The notes below the pieces were generated by a model, which was not told where the DNA came from, did no database searches, and saw only the letters and a program-made list of their open reading frames with translations. From Pseudomonas sp. SID14000 (lineage in GTDB: Bacteria > Pseudomonadota > Gammaproteobacteria > Pseudomonadales > Pseudomonadaceae): 64,000 bases of DNA. The DNA is taken from positions 1-64,000 of the forward strand of contig NZ_NFZQ01000003.1 of NCBI RefSeq assembly GCF_002165135.1. The letters are read 5' to 3'. Numbering within the stretch: position 1 is the first letter of the stretch; every line of letters starts with the position of its first letter. Positions 16,845 to 26,323 of this stretch are shown here, piece after piece. Both the position numbers and the translations under genes were made by a program.

Positions 16845-17631
16845 GCGGCGTCGCCGCCCCCTGTTCGCGGGACAACTTGACCGCACCATCCAGATCCTTG
16901 AGCAGCGTGCGCACGTGCCACTTGATCGGCTCGAAGCGGCTCTCGGCCATTTGCGGCGCGAGGATCTGCAACGGTTTGGAATCTGCAAAGCCGCCAGCCA
17001 GCGCTTCGGCGAGCAGAGTCGCGTCGACACCGGACTGTTCAGCCAAGGCCACCACTTCGGCAATCACCAAGGCATTGCAGGCCACGATCATCTGGTTGCA
17101 GGCCTTGGTCACCTGGCCCGCACCCACCGCCCCCATGTGCGTCACGCGCTGGCCAAGTACCTGCAGCACCGGCCGGGCGCGCTGCAGGTCGGCCGCCTCG
17201 CCACCAACCATGATCGCCAGGGTGCCGGCTTCGGCACCGGGCGTACCGCCGGACACTGGCGCATCCAGCCAGGCCATGCCGCACAGCGCCGCCAGTTCGG
17301 CGGCCATCTCACGGGTGGCGGTGGGTTCCAGGCTGGAGAAATCGATCAGTAATTGGCCGCTGCGCCCGCCCAGGGCAATGCCTTGCTCGCCAAACACCAC
17401 CTCGCGCACTACCGCCGTGTCGGCCAGGCACAGCAGTAGCATTTCGCTGTCGCGGCACAGTTCGGCAGGGCTGTTGGCCTGGCGCGCGCCAGCGGCGACC
17501 AGTGCGGCGCACTTGTCCGGGCTGCGGTTCCACACAGTCAGTGGGTAGCCTGCAGCCAGCAGGCGCCGGCACATGGGCAAGCCCATCAGACCGATGCCGG
17601 CGAATCCAAGCGAAGGTAGTTGTGAGCTCAT
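16744..17631 (-). CDS. 3-hydroxyisobutyrate dehydrogenase-family oxidoreductase
   Basis: A 295-residue NAD(P)-dependent beta-hydroxyacid dehydrogenase. The Rossmann motif GFAGIGLMGLPM is at the N-terminus, the substrate motif DAPVSGGTPGAEAGTLAIMVGG is in the middle, and the catalytic Lys lies in GQVTKACNQM. Members act on 3-hydroxyisobutyrate, tartronate semialdehyde or related acids; which applies here is open. The start MSSQLPSLGFAG at 17631 is chosen because the upstream in-frame extension is REP-like sequence. Its 3' end overlaps the converging MHYT-GGDEF-EAL gene by 101 bp. Confidence 0.88.
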   Translation of the reverse strand: MSSQLPSLGFAGIGLMGLPMCRRLLAAGYPLTVWNRSPDKCAALVAAGARQANSPAELCRDSEMLLLCLADTAVVREVVFGEQGIALGGRSGQLLIDFSSLEPTATREMAAELAALCGMAWLDAPVSGGTPGAEAGTLAIMVGGEAADLQRARPVLQVLGQRVTHMGAVGAGQVTKACNQMIVACNALVIAEVVALAEQSGVDATLLAEALAGGFADSKPLQILAPQMAESRFEPIKWHVRTLLKDLDGAVKLSREQGAATPLSGLAAQLMRLHGSQGYLQKDPATLVELYRRKG

Positions 17632-17663
17632 CAATGACTCCAAACAAATTCGATATCGATCCG

Positions 17664-17696
17664 GGCCGCTTTGCGGCCTTCGCGGGGCACGCCCGC
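17664..17696. repeat. REP-like GC-rich hairpins
   Basis: GGCCGC-TTT-GCGGCC (17664-17678) is followed by GCGGGGCACGCCCGC (17682-17696). It is a partial or diverged REP in the gap between two minus-strand genes. Confidence 0.6.
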
Positions 17697-17838
17697 TGCA
17701 ACAGGACTGCAAGGCAGCCCCCATTACGCATCCCGTAAACTGTTACCGCCACGCCGAATTGTTACTTCCCTCTACCTGTCCTGAGCGCCCTCAAGCACCA
17801 AAACAGGCCTGCTGCGCATTTTCGCGCACCAAAAAAGA

Positions 17839-18150
17839 TCACACCTCTGCCGGGCGCTTCACCTGGATCACGATGAACGGCGAAACCACCACCGCCCAGA
17901 TCTCTGGATCGCGGCTTTGCAGGTCCTGAGCCTGCTCGGCCGTCACCGGCCCAACAGTGCCATCACTACGCCACTTGGCGAAGATCTCGCTGCGATTCTC
18001 GGCCATCGCCTCGGCAACGGCGATCAGGTCGAGGCTTGGGTCGACCCAAATCAGGTCACCCTTGGCCCAGAAGCGCTCCAGCGCTTTCCACTCGATGATT
18101 GCCGTCTCGCCAAGCAATTTGGCATAGAGGGTGCTTGTTTGATCAGTCAT
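17839..18150 (-). CDS. DUF2288 domain-containing protein
   Basis: A 103-residue cytosolic protein I recognise as DUF2288: LYAKLLGETAIIEWKALERF, AKGDLIWVDPSLDLI and VVVSPFIVIQVKR are typical. The start MTDQTSTLY at 18150 fits the family; a longer frame to 18309 is AT-rich and unrelated. No clear Shine-Dalgarno is seen. Function unknown. It is divergent from braC, 358 bp away. Confidence 0.8.
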   Translation of the reverse strand: MTDQTSTLYAKLLGETAIIEWKALERFWAKGDLIWVDPSLDLIAVAEAMAENRSEIFAKWRSDGTVGPVTAEQAQDLQSRDPEIWAVVVSPFIVIQVKRPAEV

Positions 18151-18508
18151 GGGTGGTATCCGCAAAAATCGGCCAATAAAAAGGCCGGCATTTTTGCAGA
18201 AAAACCCGGTTTCAAATATGTAATTTGGTCGATGGATCCCGAAGTTGTGGGGCGGGGTCACAGATGCAGGCAGTTTGATGGCGCCTTTCTGTATCTTTGT
18301 GTCGATCAAGCGACAACCCAGGAAACAGGCACTTTTCGACCGCTTTTCAAGCGCTCGAACAGCGCTCTACACTGCACCGGTACAGTTCCGGGACATGTTC
18401 CGGGGGAAGGTGGGCTTGCGCGTTGGCATGGCCACGCCGCAAATCCCGCCCGGTCTGTAGCCCTGGCCGCCAGGACTATAAGAATTACAACAGAATGAGT
18501 GGAGCACT
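18151..18508. promoter_or_regulatory. divergent intergenic region upstream of braC
   Basis: This 358-bp stretch must carry promoters for the DUF2288 gene and for braC. The segment 18160-18250 is A/T-rich. The repeat TTCCGGGACATGTTCCGGGG near 18387 is a short imperfect dyad. I see no open gene, and no confident -10/-35 pair. Confidence 0.4.
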
Positions 18509-19624
18509 ATGATCAAGATTTCCAAGCTGTTCGCCGCAATGGTTCTGGCCGGGGTAGCCAGCCATTCGTTTGCCGCCGATACCATCAAGATCGGGATTGC
18601 AGGCCCCAAAACCGGCCCCGTGACCCAGTACGGCGACATGCAGTTCATCGGCGCCAAGCAAGCCATCAAGGATATCAACGCCGCGGGCGGCGTGGATGGC
18701 AAGATGCTCGAAGCCAAGGAATACGACGACGCCTGCGACCCTAAACAGGCCGTTGCAGTCGCCAACAAAGTGGTCAACGACGGCGTCAAGTTCGTCATCG
18801 GCCACCTGTGCTCCAGCTCCACCCAGCCTGCGTCCGACATCTACGAAGACGAAGGCGTGATCATGATTACCCCGGCCGCTACCTCCCCGGAAATCACCGC
18901 CCGTGGCTACAAGCTGATCTTCCGCACCATCGGCCTGGACAGCGCCCAGGGCCCGGCCGCCGGCAACTACATCGCCGACCACGTCAAACCGAAGGTAGTC
19001 GCCGTCCTGCACGACAAGCAGCAGTACGGTGAAGGCATCGCCACCGCGGTCAAGCAGACCCTGGAAGGCAAAGGCACCAAGGTTGCCGTTTTCGAAGGCC
19101 TGAACGCCGGTGACAAGGACTTCTCCTCGATCATCCAGAAGCTCAAGCAGAACAACGTCGACTTCGTCTACTACGGCGGCTACCACCCAGAGCTGGGCCT
19201 GATCCTGCGCCAGGCTCAGGAAAAAGGCCTGAAAGCCAAGTTCATGGGCCCGGAAGGCGTGGGCAACGACTCCATCTCGCAGATCGCCCAGAACGCGTCC
19301 GAAGGCCTGCTGGTGACCCTGCCGAAGTCGTTCGACGCCGACCCTGCGAACAAGAAGATCGTCGACGCTATCAAGGCTGACGGCAAGGACCCAAGCGGTC
19401 CGTTCGTGTTCCCGGCCTACTCGGCTGTCGAGCTGATCGCCCAAGGTATCAAGGTTGCTGGCTCCGACGACACCGAGAAGGTGGCTGCCGCCATTCACGC
19501 CGGCAAGTTCAAGACCCCGACCGGCGAGCTGTCGTTCGACGACAAAGGCGACCTGAAAGACTTCAAGTTCGTGGTCTACGAATGGCACTTCGGCAAGCCG
19601 AAGACCGAAGTCTCCCCTCAGTAA
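18509..19624 (+). CDS. braC: branched-chain amino-acid ABC transporter, periplasmic binding protein BraC
   Basis: A 371-residue LivK/BraC-type solute-binding protein that captures Leu, Ile, Val (and often Ala/Thr) in the periplasm. The signal peptide ends SHSFAA, with the mature protein beginning DTIKIGIAGPKTGPV. Two Cys (in YDDACDPKQ and GHLCSSSTQPAS) would form the usual N-lobe disulphide, and the latter motif contains the ligand-binding SSS/T loop. It is the first gene of the cluster and is separated from the permease genes by a hairpin, which fits its need for excess expression. Confidence 0.95.
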   Translation: MIKISKLFAAMVLAGVASHSFAADTIKIGIAGPKTGPVTQYGDMQFIGAKQAIKDINAAGGVDGKMLEAKEYDDACDPKQAVAVANKVVNDGVKFVIGHLCSSSTQPASDIYEDEGVIMITPAATSPEITARGYKLIFRTIGLDSAQGPAAGNYIADHVKPKVVAVLHDKQQYGEGIATAVKQTLEGKGTKVAVFEGLNAGDKDFSSIIQKLKQNNVDFVYYGGYHPELGLILRQAQEKGLKAKFMGPEGVGNDSISQIAQNASEGLLVTLPKSFDADPANKKIVDAIKADGKDPSGPFVFPAYSAVELIAQGIKVAGSDDTEKVAAAIHAGKFKTPTGELSFDDKGDLKDFKFVVYEWHFGKPKTEVSPQ

Positions 19625-19650
19625 CTGCGTGACTAATAGCTGACCTACGA

Positions 19651-19680
19651 GCCCACTGTGCGAGCAGTGGGCTTTGTTTT
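19651..19680 (+). terminator. hairpin between braC and braD (partial terminator)
   Basis: GCCCACTG (19651-19658) pairs with CAGTGGGC (19665-19672) and is followed by TTTGTTTT. The genes downstream lack an obvious separate promoter, so it probably terminates only part of the transcripts and stabilises the braC message. Confidence 0.75.
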
Positions 19681-19809
19681 ATGAGGTTCATGGGCCTGAT
19701 CCCCGCGATCCGGGGGCGGGCTCACCTGAAAATCTTAAAACCGTCACCCGCGGTTTCCTGGCCTTACCCCCGCCAGCGAAATGCAAATCAGGTTTTTAGG
19801 AGCGCTGTA

Positions 19810-20733
19810 ATGCCTGAGATCTACCATTTCTTCCAACAACTGGTTAATGGATTGACCATCGGCAGCACCTATGCCTTGATCGCCATCGGCTACACGATGG
19901 TGTACGGCATCATTGGCATGATCAACTTCGCCCACGGCGAGGTGTACATGATCGGTTCCTACGTGGCCTTCATCGCCCTGGCGGGCCTGGCCATGATGGG
20001 TATCCATTCGCTGCCGATCCTCATGACCGTCGCCTTCGTCGCGACGATCTTCGTCACCAGTGCCTATGGCTACAGTATCGAACGGGTTGCCTACCGCCCC
20101 CTGCGCAACAGCAACCGCCTGATCCCGTTGATTTCCGCCATCGGCATGTCGATCTTCCTGCAGAACACCGTCTTGCTGTCGCAAGACTCCAAGGACAAGT
20201 CCATCCCCAACCTGATCCCCGGAAGCTTCTCGTTCGGGCCAGGCGGTGCAGAAGAGGTACTGATCAGCTACATGCAGATCCTGGTATTCGCCGTCACCCT
20301 GGTGGCCATGACCTGCCTCACCCTGTTCATCTCCCGTTCCCGCCTGGGCCGCGCCTGCCGCGCCTGCGCCGAGGACATCAAGATGGCCAACCTGCTGGGC
20401 ATCAACACCAACAACATCATCGCCCTCACCTTCGTCATCGGTGCCGCCCTGGCGGCGGTGGCGGCCGTGCTGCTGAGCATGCAGTACGGGGTGATCAACC
20501 CCAACGCCGGTTTCCTGGTGGGCCTGAAGGCCTTCACTGCGGCGGTACTGGGTGGCATCGGCAGCATTCCGGGCGCCATGCTCGGCGGGCTGGTGCTGGG
20601 CGTGGCCGAAGCGTTCGGTGCCGATATCTTCGGCGACCAGTACAAGGACGTGGTGGCATTCGGCTTGTTGGTTCTTGTCCTGCTATTCCGGCCGACCGGC
20701 ATCCTGGGCCGCCCGGAGGTTGAAAAAGTATGA
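19810..20733 (+). CDS. braD: branched-chain amino-acid permease BraD (LivH)
   Basis: A 307-residue inner-membrane permease of the LivH family. It begins [20 protein letters not shown] and has [14 protein letters not shown] and, near the C-terminus, the EAA-like loop [20 protein letters not shown] that contacts the ATPase. TTAGGAG precedes the ATG at 19810; an upstream in-frame extension is leader sequence. It forms the transmembrane channel with BraE, and the gene overlaps braE by 4 bp. Confidence 0.95.
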   Translation: MPEIYHFFQQLVNGLTIGSTYALIAIGYTMVYGIIGMINFAHGEVYMIGSYVAFIALAGLAMMGIHSLPILMTVAFVATIFVTSAYGYSIERVAYRPLRNSNRLIPLISAIGMSIFLQNTVLLSQDSKDKSIPNLIPGSFSFGPGGAEEVLISYMQILVFAVTLVAMTCLTLFISRSRLGRACRACAEDIKMANLLGINTNNIIALTFVIGAALAAVAAVLLSMQYGVINPNAGFLVGLKAFTAAVLGGIGSIPGAMLGGLVLGVAEAFGADIFGDQYKDVVAFGLLVLVLLFRPTGILGRPEVEKV

Positions 20734-21986
20734 ACAGAAATCTCAAACAGGCGTTCTTCAGCGCCTTGCTGGTATGGGCCGTAGCGTTCCCGGTACTGGG
20801 CCTGAAACTGAGCATCGACGGCATCAGCCTGTCCGTGCACAGCCAGGGTTCCTTCAACCTCAGCATCATTGCCCTGTGCTCGGTGCTGATGTTCCTGCGC
20901 GTGCTGTTCGACAAGCAGTGGAGCTCGGTAATGGGCCGCCGTTCGGATCGCAAGCTGATCCCGCCGGCTGTCAGCAACTACCTGACCCTGCCGAAAACCC
21001 AGCGCTACGTGATCATGGGCCTGATCGTCGCGGCACTGGTGTGGCCGTTCTTCGGCTCGCGCGGTGCGGTCGACATTGCCACGCTGATCCTGATCTACGT
21101 GTTGCTGGGCCTGGGCCTGAACATCGTGGTCGGTCTGGCGGGCCTGCTCGACCTGGGTTACGTCGGTTTCTACGCCGTCGGCGCCTACAGCTATGCCATG
21201 CTCTCGCACTACCTGGGCTGGAGCTTCTGGGTATGCCTGCCGATCGCCGGCCTGATGGCCGCTACCTTTGGCTTCCTGCTCGGCTTCCCGGTGCTGCGCC
21301 TGCGCGGTGACTACCTGGCGATCGTGACCCTCGGCTTCGGCGAGATCATCCGCCTGTTCCTGCGTAACCTCACCGACTGGACCGGCGGCCCCAACGGCAT
21401 CAGCAACATCCCCAAGCCGGAACTCTTCGGCCTGACCTTCGAACGCCGTGCCGCCGAGGGCATGCAGACCTTCCATGAGTTCTTCGGGCTGGAATACAAC
21501 TCGATCAACAAGGTCATCTTCCTCTACCTGGTGGCCCTGCTGCTGGCCCTGCTGGCGCTGTTCGTGATCAACCGCCTGCTGCGCATGCCGATCGGCCGCG
21601 CCTGGGAAGCCCTGCGCGAAGACGAGATCGCCTGCCGCGCACTCGGCCTGAACCCGACCGTGATCAAGCTGTCGGCATTCACCCTGGGTGCCTGCTTCGC
21701 CGGTTTCGCCGGCAGCTTCTTCGCTGCGCGCCAGGGGCTGGTCACGCCGGAGTCGTTCACCTTCATCGAGTCGGCGATCATCCTCGCCATCGTCGTGCTC
21801 GGCGGCATGGGTTCACAACTGGGCGTGATTCTCGCGGCCATCGTGATGATCCTGCTGCCCGAGCTGATGCGTGAGTTCAGCGAATACCGGATGCTGATGT
21901 TCGGTGCGCTGATGGTGTTGATGATGATCTGGCGTCCGCAAGGCCTGCTGCCTATGCAACGTCCACACATGGAGCTGCGTCGATGA
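20730..21986 (+). CDS. braE: branched-chain amino-acid permease BraE (LivM)
   Basis: A 418-residue second channel subunit. The N-terminal 100 residues are an extra segment seen in LivM of proteobacteria, followed by the permease core with [38 protein letters not shown] and the ATPase-contact loop [19 protein letters not shown]. It starts with the ATGA overlap at the end of braD and itself overlaps braF by 4 bp, so the chain is translationally coupled. Confidence 0.95.
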   Translation: MNRNLKQAFFSALLVWAVAFPVLGLKLSIDGISLSVHSQGSFNLSIIALCSVLMFLRVLFDKQWSSVMGRRSDRKLIPPAVSNYLTLPKTQRYVIMGLIVAALVWPFFGSRGAVDIATLILIYVLLGLGLNIVVGLAGLLDLGYVGFYAVGAYSYAMLSHYLGWSFWVCLPIAGLMAATFGFLLGFPVLRLRGDYLAIVTLGFGEIIRLFLRNLTDWTGGPNGISNIPKPELFGLTFERRAAEGMQTFHEFFGLEYNSINKVIFLYLVALLLALLALFVINRLLRMPIGRAWEALREDEIACRALGLNPTVIKLSAFTLGACFAGFAGSFFAARQGLVTPESFTFIESAIILAIVVLGGMGSQLGVILAAIVMILLPELMREFSEYRMLMFGALMVLMMIWRPQGLLPMQRPHMELRR

Positions 21987-22750
21987 GCCGCGAAATTCTG
22001 CAAGTCAGCGGCCTGAGCATGCGCTTCGGCGGCTTGTTGGCGGTTAACGGCGTGGGCCTGACCGTCAAGGAAAAACAGGTGGTGGCACTGATCGGCCCGA
22101 ACGGTGCCGGCAAGACCACCGTGTTCAACTGCCTGACCGGCTTCTACAAGCCCAGCGGCGGTACCATCCTGCTCGATGGCCAGCCGATCCAGGGCCTGGC
22201 CGGGCACCAGATCGCCCGCAAGGGCGTGGTGCGGACCTTCCAGAACGTGCGCCTGTTCAAGGAAATGACCGCGCTGGAAAACCTGCTGATCGCCCAGCAT
22301 CGCCACCTGAACACCAACTTCTTCGCCGGCCTGTTCAAGACCCCGAGCTTCCGCCGCAGCGAGAAGGAGGCCATGGAGCGCGCGCAGTACTGGCTGGAGA
22401 AGGTCAACCTGACCGAATTCGCCAACCGTACCGCCGGCACCCTCGCCTATGGCCAGCAGCGCCGCCTGGAAATCGCCCGCTGCATGATGACCCAGCCGCG
22501 CATCATCATGCTCGACGAACCGGCAGCGGGCCTGAACCCGAAGGAGACCGAAGACCTCAAGGCGCTGATCGCCTACCTGCGTGAATCGCACAACGTCACC
22601 GTGCTATTGATCGAGCACGACATGAAGCTGGTGATGAGCATTTCCGACCATATCGTGGTGATCAACCAGGGCACCCCCCTGGCCCACGGCACGCCGGAAG
22701 AGATCCGCGACAACCCTGACGTGATCAAAGCCTACCTGGGGGAAGCGTAA
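21983..22750 (+). CDS. braF: branched-chain amino-acid ABC transporter ATPase BraF (LivG)
   Basis: A 255-residue ABC ATPase. Walker A is GPNGAGKTT, the signature is [13 protein letters not shown], Walker B is [11 protein letters not shown] and the switch His lies in [11 protein letters not shown]. The long insertion [20 protein letters not shown] is normal for LivG. It works as a heterodimer with BraG on the cytoplasmic face of BraD/BraE. Confidence 0.95.
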   Translation: MSREILQVSGLSMRFGGLLAVNGVGLTVKEKQVVALIGPNGAGKTTVFNCLTGFYKPSGGTILLDGQPIQGLAGHQIARKGVVRTFQNVRLFKEMTALENLLIAQHRHLNTNFFAGLFKTPSFRRSEKEAMERAQYWLEKVNLTEFANRTAGTLAYGQQRRLEIARCMMTQPRIIMLDEPAAGLNPKETEDLKALIAYLRESHNVTVLLIEHDMKLVMSISDHIVVINQGTPLAHGTPEEIRDNPDVIKAYLGEA

Positions 22751-23452
22751 ATGCTGAAGTTCGAAAACGTTTCCACCTTCTACGGCAAGATCCAGGCGCT
22801 GCACAGCGTCAACGTGGAGATCAACCAGGGCGAGATCGTTACCCTGATCGGCGCCAACGGTGCCGGCAAGTCGACCTTGCTGATGACCCTGTGCGGCTCG
22901 CCGCAGGCGCACAGCGGCAGCATCAAGTACCTGGGTGAGGAACTGGTCGGCCAGCCGTCTTCGCACATCATGCGCAAGAGCATCGCAGTGGTGCCGGAAG
23001 GCCGCCGCGTGTTCTCCCGCCTGACCGTCGAGGAAAACCTGGCGATGGGTGGCTTCTTCACCGACAAGGGCGATTACCAGGAGCAGCTGGACAAGGTGTT
23101 GCAGCTGTTCCCGCGCCTGAAGGAGCGTTATATCCAGCGTGGCGGCACCATGTCCGGTGGCGAACAGCAGATGCTCGCCATTGGCCGGGCGCTGATGAGC
23201 AAGCCCAAGCTGCTGCTGCTTGACGAGCCCTCGCTGGGCCTGGCGCCGATCATCATCCAGCAGATCTTCGACATCATCGAACAGTTGCGTCGTGATGGCG
23301 TGACGGTGTTCCTGGTGGAACAGAACGCCAACCAGGCGCTGAAGATCGCTGACCGTGCCTATGTGCTGGAGAACGGCCGGGTAGTGATGGAGGGTACCGG
23401 TGAAGCACTGCTGACCGACCCGAAGGTGCGCGACGCGTACCTGGGGGGTTGA
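22751..23452 (+). CDS. braG: branched-chain amino-acid ABC transporter ATPase BraG (LivF)
   Basis: A 233-residue ABC ATPase starting directly after the braF stop. It has Walker A GANGAGKST, signature TMSGGEQQMLAIGRA, Walker B LLLLDEPSLGLAP and the switch His position replaced by Gln in FLVEQNANQA, as is typical of LivF. A terminator follows within a few bases, closing the operon. Confidence 0.95.
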   Translation: MLKFENVSTFYGKIQALHSVNVEINQGEIVTLIGANGAGKSTLLMTLCGSPQAHSGSIKYLGEELVGQPSSHIMRKSIAVVPEGRRVFSRLTVEENLAMGGFFTDKGDYQEQLDKVLQLFPRLKERYIQRGGTMSGGEQQMLAIGRALMSKPKLLLLDEPSLGLAPIIIQQIFDIIEQLRRDGVTVFLVEQNANQALKIADRAYVLENGRVVMEGTGEALLTDPKVRDAYLGG

Positions 23453-23456
23453 TGGG

Positions 23457-23479
23457 AAAAGGGCCTTCGGGCCCTTTTT
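23457..23479 (+). terminator. terminator of the bra operon
   Basis: AAAAGGGCC-TTCG-GGCCCTTTT makes a tight UUCG tetraloop hairpin followed by T residues, immediately after the braG stop. Confidence 0.9.
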
Positions 23480-23503
23480 TCTGCCTGCCGGTTTTATATC
23501 GTG

Positions 23504-23608
23504 TGTGCTGGCCTCTTCGCGGGTAAGCCCGCTCCCACAGGTACGGCGCCACACTCAAGCTTGCGCTATCTCTGTGGGAGCGGGTTTACCCGCGAAGAGG
23601 CCAGCACA
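23504..23608. repeat. facing pair of REP elements
   Basis: Arms 23504-23540 and 23572-23608 are 37-bp reverse complements with one mismatch and contain GCGGGTAA(A/G)CCCGCTCCCACA. Both are full-length P. putida REP units. Confidence 0.88.
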
Positions 23609-23688
23609 GTTGACCGAAAACTTGTGATCCCGGCAAAGCCTGAGTAACGTGCCAGCTCCTTGGCTAAAGATCCCCCGGAGCCCGCCCC

Positions 23689-24363
23689 ATGCGCCTCACC
23701 CCCACCCTGCTGCTCACCGCCCTGCTGCCCCTGTTCGCCGGCTGCCAGCTCATGGCTGACGCCCCCAGCGACCCGAACATCGGCACTACGCGCATGCAGG
23801 GCGAGCTGCGTGCAGGCGGTGGCCAGCTGCTGTTCAAACCCTGCAGCGAAAACCGCACTTTCGTGATTAACGACGTCGCCGCCACCGGCATCCTGCAGGA
23901 AGCCGCCAACCTCGCCAAGGACGCCAACGACAAGCTGTTCGCCGATGTCCGTGGCCGCCTCACCGGCAGCAAGCAGGCCAACAACGACGGCTGGCTGGAA
24001 GTACGCCGCCTGTACCGCCTGGAACCTTCCACCCGCGCTTGCGAAGACCCCAACTTCAAGCAGCTGACTCTACGCGCCAACGGCCACGAGCCAGACTGGG
24101 ACATCAAGGCCAGCGGCAAAGGCATGGTGCTCAATCGCGTCGGCCAGGAACCCCTGCCCCTGCCCTTCCTGGAAGAAGAAGTGCCCGGCGGTGGCCTGAC
24201 CCTGACCAGCGAAGCCAACGGCCAGCACGTGGAGCTGTGGGTCGCGCCACAACGCTGCGTAGACACCGCCACCGGTGCCATCCACCACCTGCGCGCCGAA
24301 CTGCGCATCGACGGCAAGCCCCTGCAGGGCTGCGGTTACTACGGCGGTGCGCGCGACAACTGA
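23689..24363 (+). CDS. COG3650-type lipoprotein
   Basis: A 224-residue exported lipoprotein with signal MRLTPTLLLTALLPLFAGC (lipobox FAGC). The body has conserved HEPDWDIKASG and CVDTATGAIHHLRAELRIDG, the pattern of the COG3650 family of predicted membrane proteins related to NlpE/heat-shock-like envelope proteins. Two further Cys in GQHVELWVAPQRCVD and LQGCGYYG suggest a disulphide. Function is not established. Confidence 0.7.
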   Translation: MRLTPTLLLTALLPLFAGCQLMADAPSDPNIGTTRMQGELRAGGGQLLFKPCSENRTFVINDVAATGILQEAANLAKDANDKLFADVRGRLTGSKQANNDGWLEVRRLYRLEPSTRACEDPNFKQLTLRANGHEPDWDIKASGKGMVLNRVGQEPLPLPFLEEEVPGGGLTLTSEANGQHVELWVAPQRCVDTATGAIHHLRAELRIDGKPLQGCGYYGGARDN

Positions 24364-24466
24364 TCGCCGGGCACTTTTATCCTGCCAGTCGGGGCGGCGA
24401 ACAGCTTATACTTGGCGGTTTGTGTAAAGCCGCCGGCCGCCCATGGCCGGGATACTGGACCCTGCC

Positions 24467-26074
24467 ATGCTACGAATCACCGAACTGAAGCTGCCCCTGG
24501 ACCATCCCGACGAAGCCCTGCGTGAAGCCATCGTCCAGCGCCTGGGCATCCGCGACGAGCAACTGCTCAGCTTCAACCTGTTCAAGCGCAGCTACGATGC
24601 GCGCAAGAAGAACAGCGAGCTCCTGTTCATCTACACCATCGACCTGGAAGCCAGCAACGAAGCCGAGCTGCTCAGCAAGTTCGCCGACGATCGCAACATC
24701 GGCCCAGCGCCAGACGTGACCTACAAGTTCGTCGGCCAGGCCCCGGCCGATCTGCAGGAGCGCCCGATCGTGGTCGGTTTCGGCCCGTGCGGTATCTTCG
24801 CTGGCCTGTTGCTGGCACAGATGGGCTTCAAGCCGATCATCCTCGAGCGCGGCAAGGAAGTGCGCCAGCGTACCAAGGACACCTGGGGCCTTTGGCGCAA
24901 GAGCGTGCTCAACCCCGAGTCCAACGTGCAGTTCGGCGAAGGCGGCGCCGGCACCTTCTCCGACGGCAAGCTGTACAGCCAGATCAAGGACCCGCAGCAC
25001 CACGGCCGCAAAGTACTGGAAGAGTTCGTCAAGGCCGGTGCGCCGGACGAGATCCTGTACATCAACAAGCCGCACATCGGTACCTTCCGCCTCACCGGTA
25101 TGGTCGAGCAGATGCGTCAGGACATGATCGCCCTCGGTGCCGAAGTGCGCTTCCAGCAGAAGGTCACCGACCTGCTGATCGAGGATGGCCAGCTGACCGG
25201 CGTGGTGCTGGAGAGCGGCGAACAGCTGCACTCGCGCCATGTGGTGCTGGCCCTGGGCCACAGTGCACGCGACACCTTCCGCATGCTGCACGCCAAGGGC
25301 GTGTACATGGAAGCCAAGCCATTCTCGGTAGGCTTCCGTATCGAGCACCCGCAAACGCTGATCGACAAGGCGCGCCTGGGCAAGTACGCCGGCCACCCGA
25401 AACTCGGTGCCGCCGACTACAAGCTGGTGTACCACGCCAAGAACGGTCGTTCGGTGTACAGCTTCTGCATGTGCCCGGGCGGCACCGTGGTGGCCGCCAC
25501 CAGCGAGCCGGGCCGTGTGGTCACCAACGGCATGAGCCAGTACTCGCGTAATGAGCGCAACGCCAATTCCGGTATCGTCGTCGGCATCGACCCCGAGCGC
25601 GATTACCCAGGCGGCCCGCTGGCCGGCATCGAGCTGCAGGAGCGCCTGGAAGCCCACGCCTACGTGATGGGTGGTAGCAACTACCAGGCCCCGGCGCAAC
25701 TGGTGGGTGACTTCGTTGCCGGCCGGCCGTCGACTGCGCTGGGCAGTGTCGAACCGTCCTACAAACCGGGGGTGACCCTGGGCGACTTGGCGCCGAGCCT
25801 GCCGGACTTCGCCATCGAGGCCATCCGCGAAGCACTGCCGGCGTTCGACCGGCAGATCAAGGGCTACAACCTGCATGATGCGGTATTGACCGGGATCGAG
25901 ACGCGCACCTCATCGCCGCTGCGCATTACCCGCGGTGAGAATTTCCAGAGCCTGAACCTGAAGGGGCTGTTCCCGGCGGGTGAAGGGGCCGGGTATGCGG
26001 GCGGGATCCTGTCGGCGGGTGTCGATGGGATTCGCATTGCCGAGGCGGTGGCGCGGGATATGCTCGGCCTCTGA
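24467..26074 (+). CDS. FAD-dependent dehydrogenase (COG2509 type)
   Basis: A 535-residue flavoprotein. An N-terminal domain of about 85 residues (ITELKLPLDHPDEALREAI) precedes a Rossmann FAD site VVGFGPCGIFAGLLLAQMG. Other marks are FGEGGAGTFSDGKLYSQIKD and the C-terminal GLFPAGEGAGYAGGILSAG FAD-closing motif. Homologues are widespread and called uncharacterised FAD-dependent dehydrogenases. The start MLRITELKL at 24467 fits the family, but an ATG 24 bp upstream (24443) is also possible because neither has a good ribosome site. Confidence 0.85.
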   Translation: MLRITELKLPLDHPDEALREAIVQRLGIRDEQLLSFNLFKRSYDARKKNSELLFIYTIDLEASNEAELLSKFADDRNIGPAPDVTYKFVGQAPADLQERPIVVGFGPCGIFAGLLLAQMGFKPIILERGKEVRQRTKDTWGLWRKSVLNPESNVQFGEGGAGTFSDGKLYSQIKDPQHHGRKVLEEFVKAGAPDEILYINKPHIGTFRLTGMVEQMRQDMIALGAEVRFQQKVTDLLIEDGQLTGVVLESGEQLHSRHVVLALGHSARDTFRMLHAKGVYMEAKPFSVGFRIEHPQTLIDKARLGKYAGHPKLGAADYKLVYHAKNGRSVYSFCMCPGGTVVAATSEPGRVVTNGMSQYSRNERNANSGIVVGIDPERDYPGGPLAGIELQERLEAHAYVMGGSNYQAPAQLVGDFVAGRPSTALGSVEPSYKPGVTLGDLAPSLPDFAIEAIREALPAFDRQIKGYNLHDAVLTGIETRTSSPLRITRGENFQSLNLKGLFPAGEGAGYAGGILSAGVDGIRIAEAVARDMLGL

Positions 26075-26084
26075 TTCCTTGTCG

Positions 26085-26132
26085 CCTGCCAGGGCCTCTT
26101 CGCGGGTAAACCCGCGAAAGGGCCCTTGCAGG
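26085..26132. repeat. REP-type hairpin
   Basis: CCTGCCAGGGCCTCTTCGCG...CGCGAAAGGGCCCTTGCAGG folds as one long imperfect hairpin around the REP core GGGTAAACCC, 11 bp after the FAD gene stop. It may serve as its terminator. Confidence 0.75.
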
Positions 26133-26190
26133 CATCAGAAAAGTCCACAACCAACATCAGACTTCCCCCCCCCTCCTTCCCCATCTGCAT

Positions 26191-26250
26191 CTAGGCTTCC
26201 CTCAGCCTAGCCAGCAACACCATATAACAAAAACGAATATGGTTTTTGTT
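26191..26250. promoter_or_regulatory. dyad symmetries upstream of nhaA
   Basis: CTAGGCT/AGCCTAG (26191-26210) is followed by AACAAAAAC/GTTTTTGTT (26226-26234 and 26242-26250) overlapping ACCATAT/ATATGGT. The region is A/T-rich and lies 70-130 bp before the nhaA start. These could be operator sites or a leader structure; no regulator is identified. Confidence 0.4.
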
Positions 26251-26323
26251 TGAAAGCATATCTCCGCAGGCTAGGGTGTAAGCCCGTTCCAATCGTCAAC
26301 TGCTCATGGAGAGCCCATAGCCC

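Noticed and set aside
18387-18480. Possible sigma54 promoter upstream of braC (GG/GC dinucleotides around 18425)
   Set aside because: The spacing between the GG and GC elements does not give GG-N10-GC.
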